A DNA stretch of 64,000 nucleotides from Semisulcospira habei (lineage: Eukaryota > Mollusca > Gastropoda > Semisulcospiridae): positions 214,706,557 through 214,770,556 of the forward strand of contig BTPG01000004.1 of the NCBI GenBank assembly GCA_036245525.1, written 5' to 3'. Each line of letters starts with the position of its first letter. Positions within the stretch are counted from its first letter, which is position 1. Shown here in pieces: positions 34,687 to 45,614 of this stretch. The notes below the pieces were generated by a model, which was not told the origin of the DNA, did no database searches, and saw only the letters and a list, made by a program, of their open reading frames with translations. Position numbers and translations under genes: made by a program.

Positions 34687-34779
34687 TTAACCCTTTGCCT
34701 CTCGGTAGCAGTTTTTTGTCGAGGTGATTCCCGCAGGAGTCGCCTCAACAAAGACCGCTGCTGGCAGCCAAAGGGTAAC
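34687..34779. mobile_element. H3 hairpin element
   Basis: TTAACCCTTTGCCTCTCGGT ... GGCAGCCAAAGGGTAAC. Arms AGCAGTTTTTTGTCGAGG and CCTCAACAAAGACCGCT. The right TTAA has decayed. Confidence 0.78.
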
Positions 34780-34896
34780 GAAATTGGCACCATTCGGAAT
34801 TCCAGTACCGCGTGCACCGTACTGTTGTGAACATGTAATATTCTGCTCGTGTTTTGTGTGATTGGGGCGAGTGGCTCACTGTAGCAGCACACGGGG

Positions 34897-35064
34897 TATC
34901 TTCCACTATCACACTGGTTATTCTGGCATGCTGGGTACCTTCCACTGTCACACTGGTTATTCTGTCATGCTGGGTACCTTCCACTGCCACACTGGTTATT
35001 CTGTCATGCTGGGTACCTTCCACTGCCACACTGGTTATTCTGTCATGCTGGGTACCTTCCACTG
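34897..35064. repeat. 39-bp minisatellite, about 4.5 copies
   Basis: The unit ACCTTCCACTGCCACACTGG plus TTATTCTGTCATGCTGGGT is repeated. It has the same length as, but unrelated sequence to, the array at 34104-34679. Confidence 0.88.
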
Positions 35065-35130
35065 CCACACTGGTTACCTCCATAGATCCGCTACGCATGC
35101 GTAGCGGATCTATGGAGGTAACCAGTGTGG
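35065..35130. repeat. perfect 66-bp loop-less palindrome
   Basis: CCACACTGGTTACCTCCATA, GATCCGCTACGCA and then its exact reverse complement. The outer CCACACTGGTTA is part of the adjoining minisatellite unit. There are no unpaired bases at the centre (ACGCATGCGT). Confidence 0.92.
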
Positions 35131-35245
35131 ATCATTATATGTGGGGCACATTTTATTTTAATTTATTTTAGAGAGAGATATATGTTTCCAGCAATACTAT
35201 TAATTTGCTTTTTATCAGCCGTCTGTCATGTGCAGTTCCTTCAAC

Positions 35246-35296
35246 AAGGAGATGGATCAGATATGATAGCTGATGGGGGTAGTGCCTGATTAGCTA
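35246..35296. mobile_element. H1 element remnant, left arm
   Basis: AGGAGATGGATCAGATATGA, GGGGGTAGTGCCTGATTAGC. The rest is lost. Confidence 0.5.
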
Positions 35297-35459
35297 GGTT
35301 AATCTACTTATGTTTGCGTACATGCTACATACTTCACAGCAGTTGGGCGCTTTGTCGTACATGTAAAAGATGACATGCTCGTATAATTATTATGTGGTAT
35401 CAAATACGTAATACAAAATTGACCTTGCTCACACTCAGAGCTTGTGTGGTGTGAGAGTG

Positions 35460-35461
35460 TA

Positions 35462-35527
<66 letters not shown>
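35460..35527. repeat. microsatellite (GT)n
   Basis: Nearly pure GT run. Confidence 0.93.
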
Positions 35528-35528
<1 letters not shown>

Positions 35529-35670
35529 AAGGACGTGATTGAAAAAGAGATCTCGGTACCCAATCATTCACCCCTGAGAAATACAGTTCCATTTCAATCG
35601 GGGGCATGTGGGCCGATAACTTGCAGTTGTGTGCATTCAACACGTTCTGACCGCGAAGGGTTTAATCTAT

Positions 35671-35876
35671 TTAACCTCCACGGCCGCATTTCCCATATTT
35701 TGGAGGCGTCATCCAACGACTATGTACCAGTTGCAGGAGATGGATCGACCACGATAATTCAAGGGTAGTGCCAGATTAGCTTGGCGCCGTCAGGCGCCAA
35801 GCTAATCTGGCATTACCCTTGAATTATCGTGGTCGATCCATCTCCTGCTGCAATGTATCAGGGCTAAATGAATCAA
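35671..35876. mobile_element. H1 hairpin element
   Basis: TTAACCTCCACGGCCGCATT, long near-perfect arms with tip GGCGCCGTCAGGCGCC, right end GGGCTAAATGAATCAA. The variant CGACCACGATAATTC is mirrored as GAATTATCGTGGTCG. Confidence 0.86.
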
Positions 35877-36289
35877 CGAAGCATGGCCCGGTCGAATTAC
35901 AGGTCTTGGCTGCTCGTTCAACCGTGGGTAAGAGACAGAAGGCATAAAATCTAAATTGAACGAAAGGCATACAGAAAACAAAAGTTGTGTTTTCAGCATG
36001 GCTATCAACTTGAAAATTAGCCAAAAGATAAAAATACCAACGTTGAAATGAGACAAAAGTGCAACTCGTGAATGTTTTAATGCGACCGGTGTTGCATAGC
36101 TCCCGTGTGTGAATGTAGTGTAGTGAGAAACAGCAAAACAACCCACACAACAACAACAAAAAAAGAAGAAGAAAAAGAACTCACGCACGCACACACACAC
36201 ACACACACACACACTGTGACACAATACGCACGCACGCACACACACTACACACAAGCGCGCCTTTTGATTTTTTAGACAGTCGGTAATAC

Positions 36290-36335
36290 ACCGTCGGCCG
36301 CCCCAGAAAAAATCCGGACGCCACTGGATGGCCGG
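36290..36335. mobile_element. possible CAGTGGCG-type transposon end
   Basis: AAAATCCGGACGCCACTGG gives, inverted, CAGTGGCGTCCGGATTTT, similar to the ends of the 5216-6859 element. No partner end was seen nearby. Confidence 0.35.
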
Positions 36336-36575
36336 AGTGACCCTAGAGGAAGCTAGTGCCGTTTCTAAATCGTCCACAATGGGAGGTGTCATTAATTCAT
36401 CGCCTTTACCAGTGAAAGCAAAGCTAGGCCTTCGTTACATCTCTTTTTAATTGAATTTAATTTTTATTTTCACTACGCTTCACGACACAGTGTGACTGGC
36501 GCATCTGGAGCCCGTCTCGGTAGACAAAAGCCAGTAGACTCTCATCAGCTCCTGGACATGGAGCGGGTCTGCTTG

Positions 36576-36680
36576 GAACCACGGGTGAGCTTAGCCCTGC
36601 GCCAGCCACTAAGCAAGGTGCTCCGCTATAGCGGGGCACCTTGCTTAGTGGCTGGTGCAGGAGTACGCTCACCCGTGGAA
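36576..36680. mobile_element. H7 palindrome element, second locus
   Basis: GTTCCACGGGTGAGC-type ends surround GCCACTAAGCAAGGTGCTCC and its mirror, tip GCTATAGC. Same core as 23100-23220 with different outer arms. Confidence 0.7.
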
Positions 36681-36754
36681 CAGTACTGATCCCTGCCGTT
36701 CTGCGGCAGGGTTTTTCACTAAACGAAAGCGGGTCCAGCCTCTGCAAGCAAACC

Positions 36755-36832
36755 AAAAGGCATATTCTTATGAGCCCCTCCGGCTGCCGGGCCTTGGGGC
36801 TCATGACTAACATCCACGCCTCTTGCAGGATT
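36755..36832. mobile_element. H2 hairpin, core only
   Basis: AAAAGGCATATTCTTATGAG, CCCCTCCGGCTGCCGG and the partial mirror GGGGCTCATGACTAAC, CACGCCTCTTGCAGG. Confidence 0.6.
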
Positions 36833-37070
36833 GAAGGGTTTTGGCTTAGGATTGAACTTTTCTGAAACAAAAAAAATCTTGGGAACGCACAGAAGGAAAA
36901 TCACGCCCCGTGAACAGTTGATTGATTTATTTATTACGATTTTGTTTTACCGGGCTATGACCTGGCCGGGTTGTTGACCCGGGCAGTGTTCACTTGTGTC
37001 AGTTTGTGTGTTTGTTCCCGTGGCAACGAAAAGAAGTGAGTCAAAGTGATTGACTGATGGTAGGGTTAAT

Positions 37071-37495
37071 ATACACACACACACGCAGACACGCACGCAC
37101 ACATACACAGACACACGCACGCACACAGACACGCAGACACGCACGCACACATACACAGACATACTCATGCACCCACACAAGCACGCAACCACGCACACAC
37201 ACACGCACACAGACATACACAAGTCATGCACACACGCACACGAACGCACGCACACACACAAACACGCACACACAGACATGCACACACGCACGCACACACA
37301 CACGCGCGCACACACGCACGCACACATACACAGACAGACATACACATGCACACACACACACTTACGCACGCACACACATACACACACACACAAACGCGGC
37401 ACACACAGAAACAAACACTAACACACATAGACAAATATACACATGCACTGACACACTCAGTCATGCACACACACGCACACACACACACACAACTC
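37071..37495. repeat. cryptic (CA)n / (CGCA)n tract
   Basis: About 425 bp of alternating purine-pyrimidine CA-rich sequence with many substitutions. All frames through it are low-complexity. Confidence 0.9.
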
Positions 37496-37627
37496 ACAAA
37501 TAATTAAAAATCTGTTTTCTTTCAAATCATTTACCACAAATAGCTTGCCGCGGTTTACCACGGAAACTGTAAAAAAGAAGCTCGCTAAAAGTCTAAAAAC
37601 GCATAAAGCAATATCGGCCACACGCCA

Positions 37628-37681
<54 letters not shown>
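37628..37681. repeat. microsatellite (CA)n
   Basis: Pure CA run of about 54 bp. Confidence 0.93.
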
Positions 37682-37683
<2 letters not shown>

Positions 37684-37700
37684 TTCCTGTGAAGACATAT

Positions 37701-37805
37701 GTGAAAGCAAAATGACAATAAGTCCTTTTTTGTGAAAAACGAGATTTTCACTGTAATACAACGAAAATCTCGCTTTTCTCAAAAATGGACTGTCTTTTGC
37801 CTCCA
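37701..37805. mobile_element. H6 inverted-repeat element
   Basis: AAGTCCTTTTTTGTGAAAAA, CGAGATTTTC and the mirror GAAAATCTCGCTTTTCTCAA, AAATGGACTGTCTTTTGCC. The same arms occur at 46059-46155 and 52047-52210. Confidence 0.7.
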
Positions 37806-38191
37806 CTGGCAAAGTTCGCCTCCCCCTCCCCCCCCCCCCCACCCCCACCCCCACCCCCTGCCGGCCGATAAGCTGCACATCGAAGCGAAGAGTTATTGCG
37901 CTTTGATTGTACAAAGAGACAAACTATCGACCCTTGATCCGCATGGTGGCGCTAGCAGGCGGAAACTGACAAGGGGGCAAGATGTCATTCATTTTTCAGC
38001 ACGTGTCTCGCGCCGGTGCACGCACGCGCAGAGGGAGCCGAGCCAGCGTCAGGGAGTTGACACAAGGCGCGCGGTGCGTGTGCAATCGGCCGCCGCATCA
38101 AACTTTCATCTCGTCTGCCTTGGAGCGGGGCAGAGGCAAGATTCGTGATCAGTGCAACTGACTACCCAACAACAGCTGAACCGGTCCAGAA

Positions 38192-38405
38192 TTAACACAT
38201 TTAGCCCCAACGCCCTAGAGCAAGAGATTGATTGACCATGATAGTTCAAGGGTAGTGCCAGATGAGCTTGGCGCCGTCAGGCGCCAAGCTCATCTGGCGC
38301 TACCTATGAATTATCACGGTCAATCCATCTCCTGCAACTTGTAGTTAGTCTTTAGGTGACACCTCCCAAATCTGGAAAATGTGGTCTTGGGGTCAAACGG
38401 GTTAA
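38192..38405. mobile_element. H1 hairpin element, TTAA to TTAA
   Basis: TTAACACATTTAGCCCCAAC ... GGGGTCAAACGGGTTAA, 214 bp. The variant core CAGATGAGCTTGGCGCC is mirrored as GGCGCCAAGCTCATCTG. Confidence 0.87.
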
Positions 38406-38445
38406 CAAGTGCAAAGTAAAGCGAGCAGCTTCAGACAGTCAAGTG

Positions 38446-39085
38446 TTAACCCTTTTAGCACCAAGGTCCAATTTCAGTCTCAAATTTTAGAAAGGAATTA
38501 GTACCCTACGGAAAAAGAACACGCATAGAAAAGACGGTTACAACACAATTGATTAATTTCGGGTAAATACCCTTTGTCAAAATAGACAAACCAACAGAGA
38601 GATCAGTCGCTACGTATCTTCATTCACAGAAGGAATGTGGCAAGTTAGAAAAGAAGTACCCAACGGAGAAAGAACACGCTTAGAAAAGACGGTTACAACA
38701 CACTTTATTCATATTTCGGGTAAATACCCTTTGTCAAAATGGACAAACAAACAGAGAGATCAGTCGCTACTTATCTTCATTCACAGAAGGAATGTGGCAA
38801 GTTTTAATAAATTGTGTTGTAACCGTCTTTTCTAAGCGTGTTTCTTTCTCCTTCTTTGCATTTTACACGCTTGGCAGTCACCTTTTTTTGGTCTGGATTT
38901 CAAATTTTAGAGATGTTGCCTAACGACTCTGTACTAATTGCAGGAGATGGCTTGACCATGATAAATCAAGGGTAGTGCCAGATTAGCTTGGCGCCTTTCA
39001 GGCGCCAAGCTAATCTGGCACTACCCTTGAATTATCATGGTCAAACCATCTCCTGCTGTAGGGATCCCAGGGCTAAAAGGGTTAA
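38446..39085. mobile_element. H1 hairpin element interrupted by a 409-bp insertion
   Basis: TTAACCCTTTTAGCACCAAG, then the insertion 38491-38899, then the hairpin with tip GGCGCCTTTCAGGCGCC and the right end GGGCTAAAAGGGTTAA. Its right TTAA (39082-39085) is the left TTAA of the next H2 element. Confidence 0.86.
38491..38899. mobile_element. 409-bp element with internal duplication, inserted in an H1 element
   Basis: TCAAATTTTAG at 38480-38490 and 38900-38910 bracket it. It holds two tandem copies of a ~155-bp unit (from GTACCC at about 38500 and 38656), each with CTTAGAAAAGACGGTTACAA or a near match. The reverse complement TTGTAACCGTCTTTTCTAAG lies near 38820. A related piece is at 33338-33470. 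Confidence 0.65.
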
Positions 39086-39301
39086 CCCGTTCAGTTCAGT
39101 GCCAACTGACGCAGATAATGAGTTCCTGCATCCTTCGTTGATTCAAGGCCAAAAAGCCCTGTCTGTCCCAGGTACATGGATTCAAAGCGGGTCTCAGCAA
39201 GAGGAATAGATCCTCATGAGCTCCCCGCGACTGCGGGGGCTCTATAGCATCTATACCTCATGCGGCTGGGTTCAGTTTTTGCTCGGCACTGAAGGGGTTA
39301 A
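39082..39301. mobile_element. H2b element, TTAA to TTAA
   Basis: TTAACCCGTTCAGTTCAGTG ... GGCACTGAAGGGGTTAA, 220 bp. Arms CAGCAAGAGGAATAGATCCT and ATCTATACCTCATGCGG contain several mismatches. Confidence 0.82.
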
Positions 39302-39424
39302 TGGTTCGCGGTATCTCACTTACCAGAGTCATGCTTCCCTGGTGCTGATACAAGAACGCTGCATAAACGGACTTACCTAAAAGGTCTTAATGTGCAAAGT
39401 CACAATGAAAGACGTTTTCGGACA

Positions 39425-39625
39425 CTCTATTTTTGTTTTCTTTCTCCGCCGTATGTCAAACGTTAGACCGGCTTAGGGATTAACGTCTGTTGGCCACCAC
39501 GAAGGTGATTGTCAAAGACCGGGCGCCGAATAGAGTCTGGAAAAAAAAGTGATCCCAGCTGGATTCGAACCCGCTACCCTTCGGATGAGATTCGAACAAC
39601 CTGAGCCACACCGCTCCCCTTCCTT
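39425..39625 (-). mobile_element. possible tRNA-derived SINE fragment
   Basis: On the minus strand a box A-like GTGTGGCTCAGGTTG and box B GGTTCGAATCC (about 39550-39562) occur at tRNA-like spacing, followed by a body reading leftward. Only one copy is seen here, so family membership is unverified. Confidence 0.45.
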
Positions 39626-39756
39626 GCACGTAGGAGAGTTCCGATGTGCAGGGGTGGGACGGGGGTGGAGGTTGGGCTGGAGGTATGGTCGTCGTGTAAA
39701 TTAATTAAATGATGACTGACCTTCCCTCGTGCTCAGCTTGAGTGATAAAGAGCTTA

Positions 39757-40005
39757 TTAACTCTTTGCCTACGGCTGGCGACTCCAGCCGCCTAGAGACA
39801 TCTTCCCGAAGCACACCATGGGCGACGGGATCCGTCCAGCCAAGGTTCGCTTGAAGTGCGCATGTTTGGCTATTTTTAGTGCTGAATGTGTCCTTAAAAC
39901 CCGTTACTTGGCAGGCACACCGGATCCAGACGTGAACTCTTAATAGAATCACTTAGCGCCAGAGTACCTAATACAAAAATGTTACTTGAGTAGGCAAAGA
40001 GTTAA
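39757..40005. mobile_element. TTAA MITE with CTCTTTGCCTAC ends
   Basis: TTAA-CTCTTTGCCTAC at the left is mirrored by GTAGGCAAAGAG-TTAA at the right (249 bp including both TTAA). The interior is not palindromic. TTAA duplications are typical of piggyBac and Kolobok transposons. Confidence 0.75.
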
Positions 40006-40168
40006 AACTTACATTTAAAAAAAAATCTGTCAACCTCAGCACTCATGATTTAATTTGCATAATGGGAAACCGATCATATTTTAAGCTTTATTTTCGTATC
40101 TCTTCTGATCACTGTTTGACAGTCATCAGAAGAAATAAAAGCTGCACATGGATACACGCAGACACCCC

Positions 40169-40186
40169 CCCCCCCACCCACCCACC

Positions 40187-40271
<85 letters not shown>
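40169..40271. repeat. microsatellites (C)n, (CCCA)n and (CA)n
   Basis: A C run, then five CCCA units, then a pure CA run. Confidence 0.93.
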
Positions 40272-40277
<6 letters not shown>

Positions 40278-40346
40278 AACTGTTAAACTCCCAGAACTAA
40301 ATGACTTCCATTCGATAGAAGTGAAGCCATTTAGTTTTTTGAAAGT

Positions 40347-40554
40347 TTAACCTGTTCAGTCCCGATAAAATCTGAACACCACCCAACCGCAAGAGGTATA
40401 GATCCTCATGAGCCCCCGCAGTTGCGGGGGCTCATGAGGATCTATACCTCTTGCTGACAAAACTTTGAATCCTGGGACATCTAGTTGATGTGTGGGTTGC
40501 ATCAACGAAGGTTGCAGAAACACAGTGTGCGGCAGCTGGCACTGCACGGGTTAC
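40347..40554. mobile_element. H2 hairpin element with mirrored variant
   Basis: TTAACCTGTTCAGTCCCGAT, perfect hairpin CAAGAGGTATAGATCCTCAT, GAGCCCCCGCAGTTGCGGG and mirror. The T of GAGGTATAG is matched by A in CTATACCTC. The end is CTGCACGGGTTAC. Confidence 0.85.
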
Positions 40555-40937
40555 GAGACACTCGTCCACACCCGGCCGCCGCTATCATGACGCTCGCTTC
40601 ACGTCGCACGCTTACCGTGAAAGATGCCCGGCGGCCTCCGAGGCCTCCAACAGCGGAGAGCTGAAGGCGCTTGCAAACAGCCTGCAAGATTAATGCCTCG
40701 CGCGGCCTAATCAGGCCTCGCCGGTGAAAAATCACAGATTTGTGGCTAAACAATCGGTCAGCCTTTAAATCTTTGATCCTTATCTTTCGCCTTCGGTTGA
40801 TCGCTTAGGTATCCCTAGCGGGTGGCGTGTTGCGAGGACGGGTGCATCATGTAAAGGAGGGTGGGGAGGGAGGAGGGTTATAGGGTTAGGGGTGGGTGGG
40901 GGCAGGGTTTGGGTAGGTGGGTAGATTTCTGGGTCTT

Positions 40938-40980
40938 GTTAACACAATCGAGGCATGGCGCCACGCCTCGATTGTGTTGA
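40938..40980. repeat. short palindrome
   Basis: AACACAATCGAGGC and GCCTCGATTGTGTT are separated by ATGGCGCCAC. A left TTAA (40937-40940) suggests a decayed TTAA hairpin. Confidence 0.55.
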
Positions 40981-41282
40981 ACAGGATGGAGTCTGACGTG
41001 TCATTTCAGTGCAGGAGAACAACAACTGTGAAACTGAACAACAGCGACAACAACAAAGACAGCTGTGACAACAGCAGCGGCGACAACAAGAGGAAGTAGA
41101 AATAAAAAATACAACAGATACAGCAGTTTCGTCCCTGTCTATGTATGTGCTGTTGGCATGATTTGCTTCGCGGCCTCTGTCCTTGTCTAGAAGGAATAAA
41201 TACTGTACCCCCGCAGTGAGGGACAGCGTGAAAGCGCAATTTGGCTACCCTAGCATGTGGCCATCACAATACGGCGACCGGC

Positions 41283-41284
<2 letters not shown>

Positions 41285-41326
<42 letters not shown>
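41285..41326. repeat. poly(T) run
   Basis: About 42 T without interruption. No coding or retroposon body was recognised next to it. Confidence 0.9.
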
Positions 41327-41561
41327 CAGCTGCCGGACACAAAAACACTGCAGGAAATGCCAGAATCTGGCTCGCGCCTCAAGGGGCTTCACAGTTCAAC
41401 AGCGCGTGCTATGCAAATGAGTAGACTACATTCACAGCTCCGGAGTAGCTACAGGATGTTAGTAGTTGTATCACACCACCATCACAATCATTGTTTTATT
41501 TTTATTATTTATTTTTTTAAAATTATTATTTAATAATAAATAATAATAATAATAACGGGCG

Positions 41562-41954
41562 GTCCGTGGCGCAGTGGTTAAGGCGCCTGCCACCGATGCT
41601 AAAGGTGCTAGGTTCGATACCGGGTTTTGGCGTTGGATTTTTCTCCTCTAGTAAGTGTCACCGTTAATTCGGGCGGACCGTCGGGGGTTATTTTTCCGGG
41701 TACTCCGGTTCTTCCACCCTTCTCCACCATGGTACCGGTTTCAGGTCACTTTATAAATTTCAAATACAAGCGATCAAAATTTCCGAAACCTCAGTAGCTG
41801 AGCTGACCCTTCGCACCACGTGAATGTCCTGTGTTTGCTTTGTACTGTGTTTGTCTTCAGAGTGAATGCGTGTGTGTCACGTGAGTGTGCGTGTTGGGTT
41901 CAGTTCGCTGCGCTTTGAGCCCACGATTCGTCGGATTGGGAAAAAGCGCCTATA

Positions 41955-42000
<46 letters not shown>

Positions 42001-42045
42001 TTTAATTATTATTATTATTATTAATTTATTTATTTATTTATTTTT
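41562..42045 (+). mobile_element. tRNA-derived SINE (SINE-A), copy 1, with (ATT)n tail
   Basis: Box A TGGCGCAGTGGTTAAGGC is at 41567-41584 and box B GGTTCGATACC at 41611-41621, then a body of about 330 bp ending AAAAAGCGCCTATATATT and (ATT)n. It matches SINE-A copies at 53152-53560 and 16637-16884. Confidence 0.85.
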
Positions 42046-42107
42046 TTTTTTGGGGGGGGAGGGGCGGAAGATGGATAAGCCTTACATTGTGTGTGCGCGC
42101 GCGCGCG

Positions 42108-42530
42108 TGCGTGAAGGAAGGAATTTATTTAATGTCTTTTCACACATTGGTGATATTAGACCCAAAAAAAAAAATTAACAACCAAACACACAACTTGTGA
42201 ATATCAAACTATAGCAATAATTAACATTCAACCACACACACAAATTACTTATTATAATAGTTTACCCACCAGACTATGAATTATGATATTAACTATTGGA
42301 ATGGCAATATTTCCATGTAAGATGTCATACAAATTTTCTGCTAAGTGATCAACTATTATGTTATTTTTTGTCAACAGATTCATTGTAATAGGACACTCAC
42401 AGATTAAATGTTTAACAGAGATGGGGCTTAAGCACTCGCATTTGATGTCTTTTGCGAATTTTGTTTTCCAAAAATTTAGTCTTAACTTGTGTATCAATGA
42501 AGCTGTTTTTCTTGAACAAGGAGGACCATA
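42108..42530 (-). mobile_element. probable LINE C-terminus and 3' UTR remnant
   Basis: The minus-strand frame 42497-42252 encodes HKLRLNFWKTKF followed by CECLSPISVKHLICECP, a C-x-C-x8-H-x3-C arrangement like the zinc-knuckle ends of some RT-encoding LINEs. Downstream on the minus strand is an AT-rich UTR ending ACATTAAATAAATTCC. No RT motifs remain, so this is a tentative call. Confidence 0.45.
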
Positions 42531-42654
42531 GCATATTTCATATCATCTTTGTGAAAAAAGCTGTTTAGCACAGAGTACATTTCATGTAGAGATAATTGCA
42601 TATTATTACAAACTGGAGTTTTCTCTATTTATAGCCCCCTTTATAGCGCGTGCG

Positions 42655-42678
42655 TGAGTGTGTGTGTGTGTGTGTGTG

Positions 42679-42737
<59 letters not shown>

Positions 42738-42764
42738 CGTGCGAATGTGTCTTGTATGTGTCCA

Positions 42765-42828
<64 letters not shown>

Positions 42829-42992
42829 AGAGAGATTGCATGCATGCGTGTGTGTGTAAGTGCGTGCGTGCGTGCGTGAGAGTGTGCGTGTGTGTTTCTT
42901 GTGTGTGTGAGTGCGTGCGTGCATGTGTGCGTGCGTGCGTGTGTGTGTGTGTGTGTGTGTGTGCGTGTGTGTGTGCGTGTGTGTGTTCGTTT
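42655..42992. repeat. microsatellite (GT)n compound array
   Basis: Several GT runs separated by GTGC, GTGAG and short unique spacers. Confidence 0.93.
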
Positions 42993-43126
42993 ATGTGTAC
43001 ACCGAGAAACAACATGGTTAACGTGTAGCGGAGAGATCTTACAAATGGAAGCAGGATTTCATAGTTCGGTAGCGTTAACACGGCCACCATTATCCACGCC
43101 TACATTCTGATGTTTTGGTTAACTTG

Positions 43127-43320
43127 TTAATCCATTCAGCCCCGACGCCTTACAGCTGGTGATGGATCGACCATGATAATTCAAGGGTAGTGCCACATTA
43201 GCTTGGCGCCTAATGGCGCCAAGCTAATCTGGCACCAACCTTGAATTATCATGGTCAGTCCATCTTCTGGAACACATCTGAGGAATTAGGGAAAAGAGAC
43301 CTTGGGGTTAAATGGGTTCA
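43127..43320. mobile_element. H1 hairpin element adjoining the L2-like LINE
   Basis: TTAATCCATTCAGCCCCGAC, tip GGCGCCTAATGGCGCC, right end GGGGTTAAATGGGTT. The L2-like LINE begins directly at its right edge. Confidence 0.83.
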
Positions 43321-45415
43321 CCGTTCACAGAGAGATCTTCCAAACCACCAGATCCAAAGTCTGCAGAATGATCTCCCACTCCAAACGTAAACATCTTCAA
43401 AACAAAATCCTGGAATCCACTTCATCCAAAACCCTCTACGCCACCATGAACACACTCCTAGGCACTTCTAAAGAATCTCCTCTCCCCAACACACACAGCA
43501 AAGAAGAACTCCCGTCCGCTTTTTCCATCTATTTCTCCGACAAAATCCAAACTCTGCGCATTGCGCAACACACTCGACACTCTGCCTTCTCCGCCTTGCC
43601 TCCTCCCCCCCCCCCCCCCCCACCCTCCTTTCCGGCACTCCCTTCTCGTCCTTCCGGCCCGTCTCTCAGGATGAAGTCCTCAAGACCATAAAGTCCATGC
43701 CTTTCAAAACCTGAGAACTAGACCCCCTCCCAGCTTCTCTCTACCGGGACGGCCTTCCAAAACTTTTGCCCTTCACCACCGACATCATCAACACATCTCT
43801 AGAGAATGGCTCCGTCCCTGATATCTTCAAGTCCGCCATTGTCCGTCCTCTCCTCAAAAAACACAACCTCGACCCAAACGAACTCAAGAACTACCGCCCA
43901 GTCTCCAATCTCTCTTTCCTGTCCAAGCTTCTTGAGAAGGTTGTCCTCAACCAGCTCAACCTCCACCTCTCCGACAACAACCTGCTCAGTCCCTTCCAGT
44001 CTGCCTATCGCAAACATCACAGCACTGAAACAGCCCTTCTATATATCCTAAATGACCTGCTTTTCTCCACCGACTCGGGCAACATCTTCCTTCTTACGCT
44101 ACTCGATCTCTCTGCCGCCTTCGACACCATAGACCACTCTATCCTCCTCCACCGCCTTCACCACTCCTTTGGCATCACTGACTCGGCTCACTCCTGGTTT
44201 CTCTCCTACCTCTCCGACAGACAGCAGTCTGTCACCATCGACGGCGTCTCCTCCAACCCAGTCAGGCTCTCCTGCGGCGTTCCACAGGGGTCCGTCCTGG
44301 GTCCGGTCCTTTTCACACTCTACACCTCTCCCCTGTCCAACATCATCCAATCTCACCAATACACCACCATCTCTACGCTGACGACTCACACCTACTAGAC
44401 AAAGACAAACTCGACAACACTCAGTCACTACTGACTCGCACGGCTGACTGCTACGAAGACGTGAACAACTGGATGACAGCAAACAAGCTCAAACTGAACG
44501 ACAAAACGGAAGCCATGCTGGTAGGCACTCGCCAGAAACTTTCCCAGCTCCCTCCCTCTCTCCACCTTCAACTCGACAGCACCCCCATCTCCCTCTCTGA
44601 CTCGGTCAAGAACCTCGGCGCTATCCTCGATTCCTCTCTTTCCATGACCAGCTTCGTCTCCGCCACGGCCCAGGCATGTTATTTCCACCTCCGCCGCATC
44701 AGTCAGATCAGAAAATACCTCACTACCGAAGCTGACACCAAACTCGCTGTCTCTCTCATCTTATCTCGCATCGACTACTGCAACTCTCTCCTTTCCGGCC
44801 TTCCTCACTCTACCACTCTCACTCTCCAGCGCGTCCAGAACAGTGCTGCCCGCCTCGTCCTCAGAAAGAAAAAGTCCGACCACATCACTCCCCTGCTCAA
44901 GCTCCTTCACTGGCTCCCCATCCCCCAACGCATCCAATACAAGATTCTGTCTCTCTGCTACAAATTCCTGAACAACTACGATACTACCTATCTCTCCAAC
45001 TTACTTCACCCTTACACTCCTTCCCGCTCCCTCCGCTCCGCCTCCGACCCTCTACGCCTCATCATCCCCCGCACCAAACTCAGCACTTTTGGCCCCCGCT
45101 CCTTCTCTGTCTACGCTCCATCCACCTGGAACACTCTCTCACTCTCTCTCTCCGTCAGAAACACTCTCTCTCCTCCTTCCAGTCCGCCCTCAAAACTCAC
45201 CTCTTTCAACAGTTCTAGCACTATATCACTACACTCCCCACCCCAAGCTGACCGTCGTAATGTATTTTCACTATTTATGGTACGCGAGTCATTGTCTAAA
45301 GCGTGCTCATGCGTGTGCGAGCTGTGAGTGCGCGCTTAGAGTTATAATTGTTATAAGATAAGCGCATTATAAATACCGCAATTATTATTATTTATTATTA
45401 TTTATCTAGAGACGA
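43321..45415 (+). mobile_element. L2/CR1-like LINE, 5'-truncated, one frameshift
   Basis: RT part 1 at 43766-44398: NYRPVSNLSFLSKLLEKVV, HSTETALLYILNDLL, LLDLSAAFDTIDHS (motif A), GVPQGSVLGPVLF (motif B). The frame then shifts near 44350, and YADDSH (motif C, about 44374) continues into 44461-45327 with RIDYCNSLLSGLP and the LHWLPI region. I see no endonuclease. The 3' end is AAATACCGCAATTATTATTA. It abuts the end of an H1 element at 43320. Clade is assigned from memory of L2-type RTs and is less certain than the RT call. Confidence 0.88.
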
Positions 45416-45482
45416 CGGAGTGCGTGAAACCTAAAAACGGAGTGCGTGAAACCTAAAGACGGAGTGCGTGAAACCGACCTAA
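45415..45482 (+). repeat. 22-bp tandem repeat, three copies
   Basis: ACGGAGTGCGTGAAACCTAA plus AG is repeated three times, right after the (ATT)n end of the L2-like LINE. Confidence 0.8.
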
Positions 45483-45614
45483 AGATGATTTTCTGTTTTA
45501 TACTAGATGTTTTAAAACAGACAATAATGTTGTCTAAATTGTGAATTTTTCTTGAGTATACAATGTGTAATGTCAAGCCTGAGAATGTGTGTGACTACAC
45601 TGTAGATGTTATTG

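Noticed and set aside
39701..39952. 83-codon minus-strand frame
   Set aside because: It lies almost wholly within the TTAA MITE at 39757-40005; no domain recognised.
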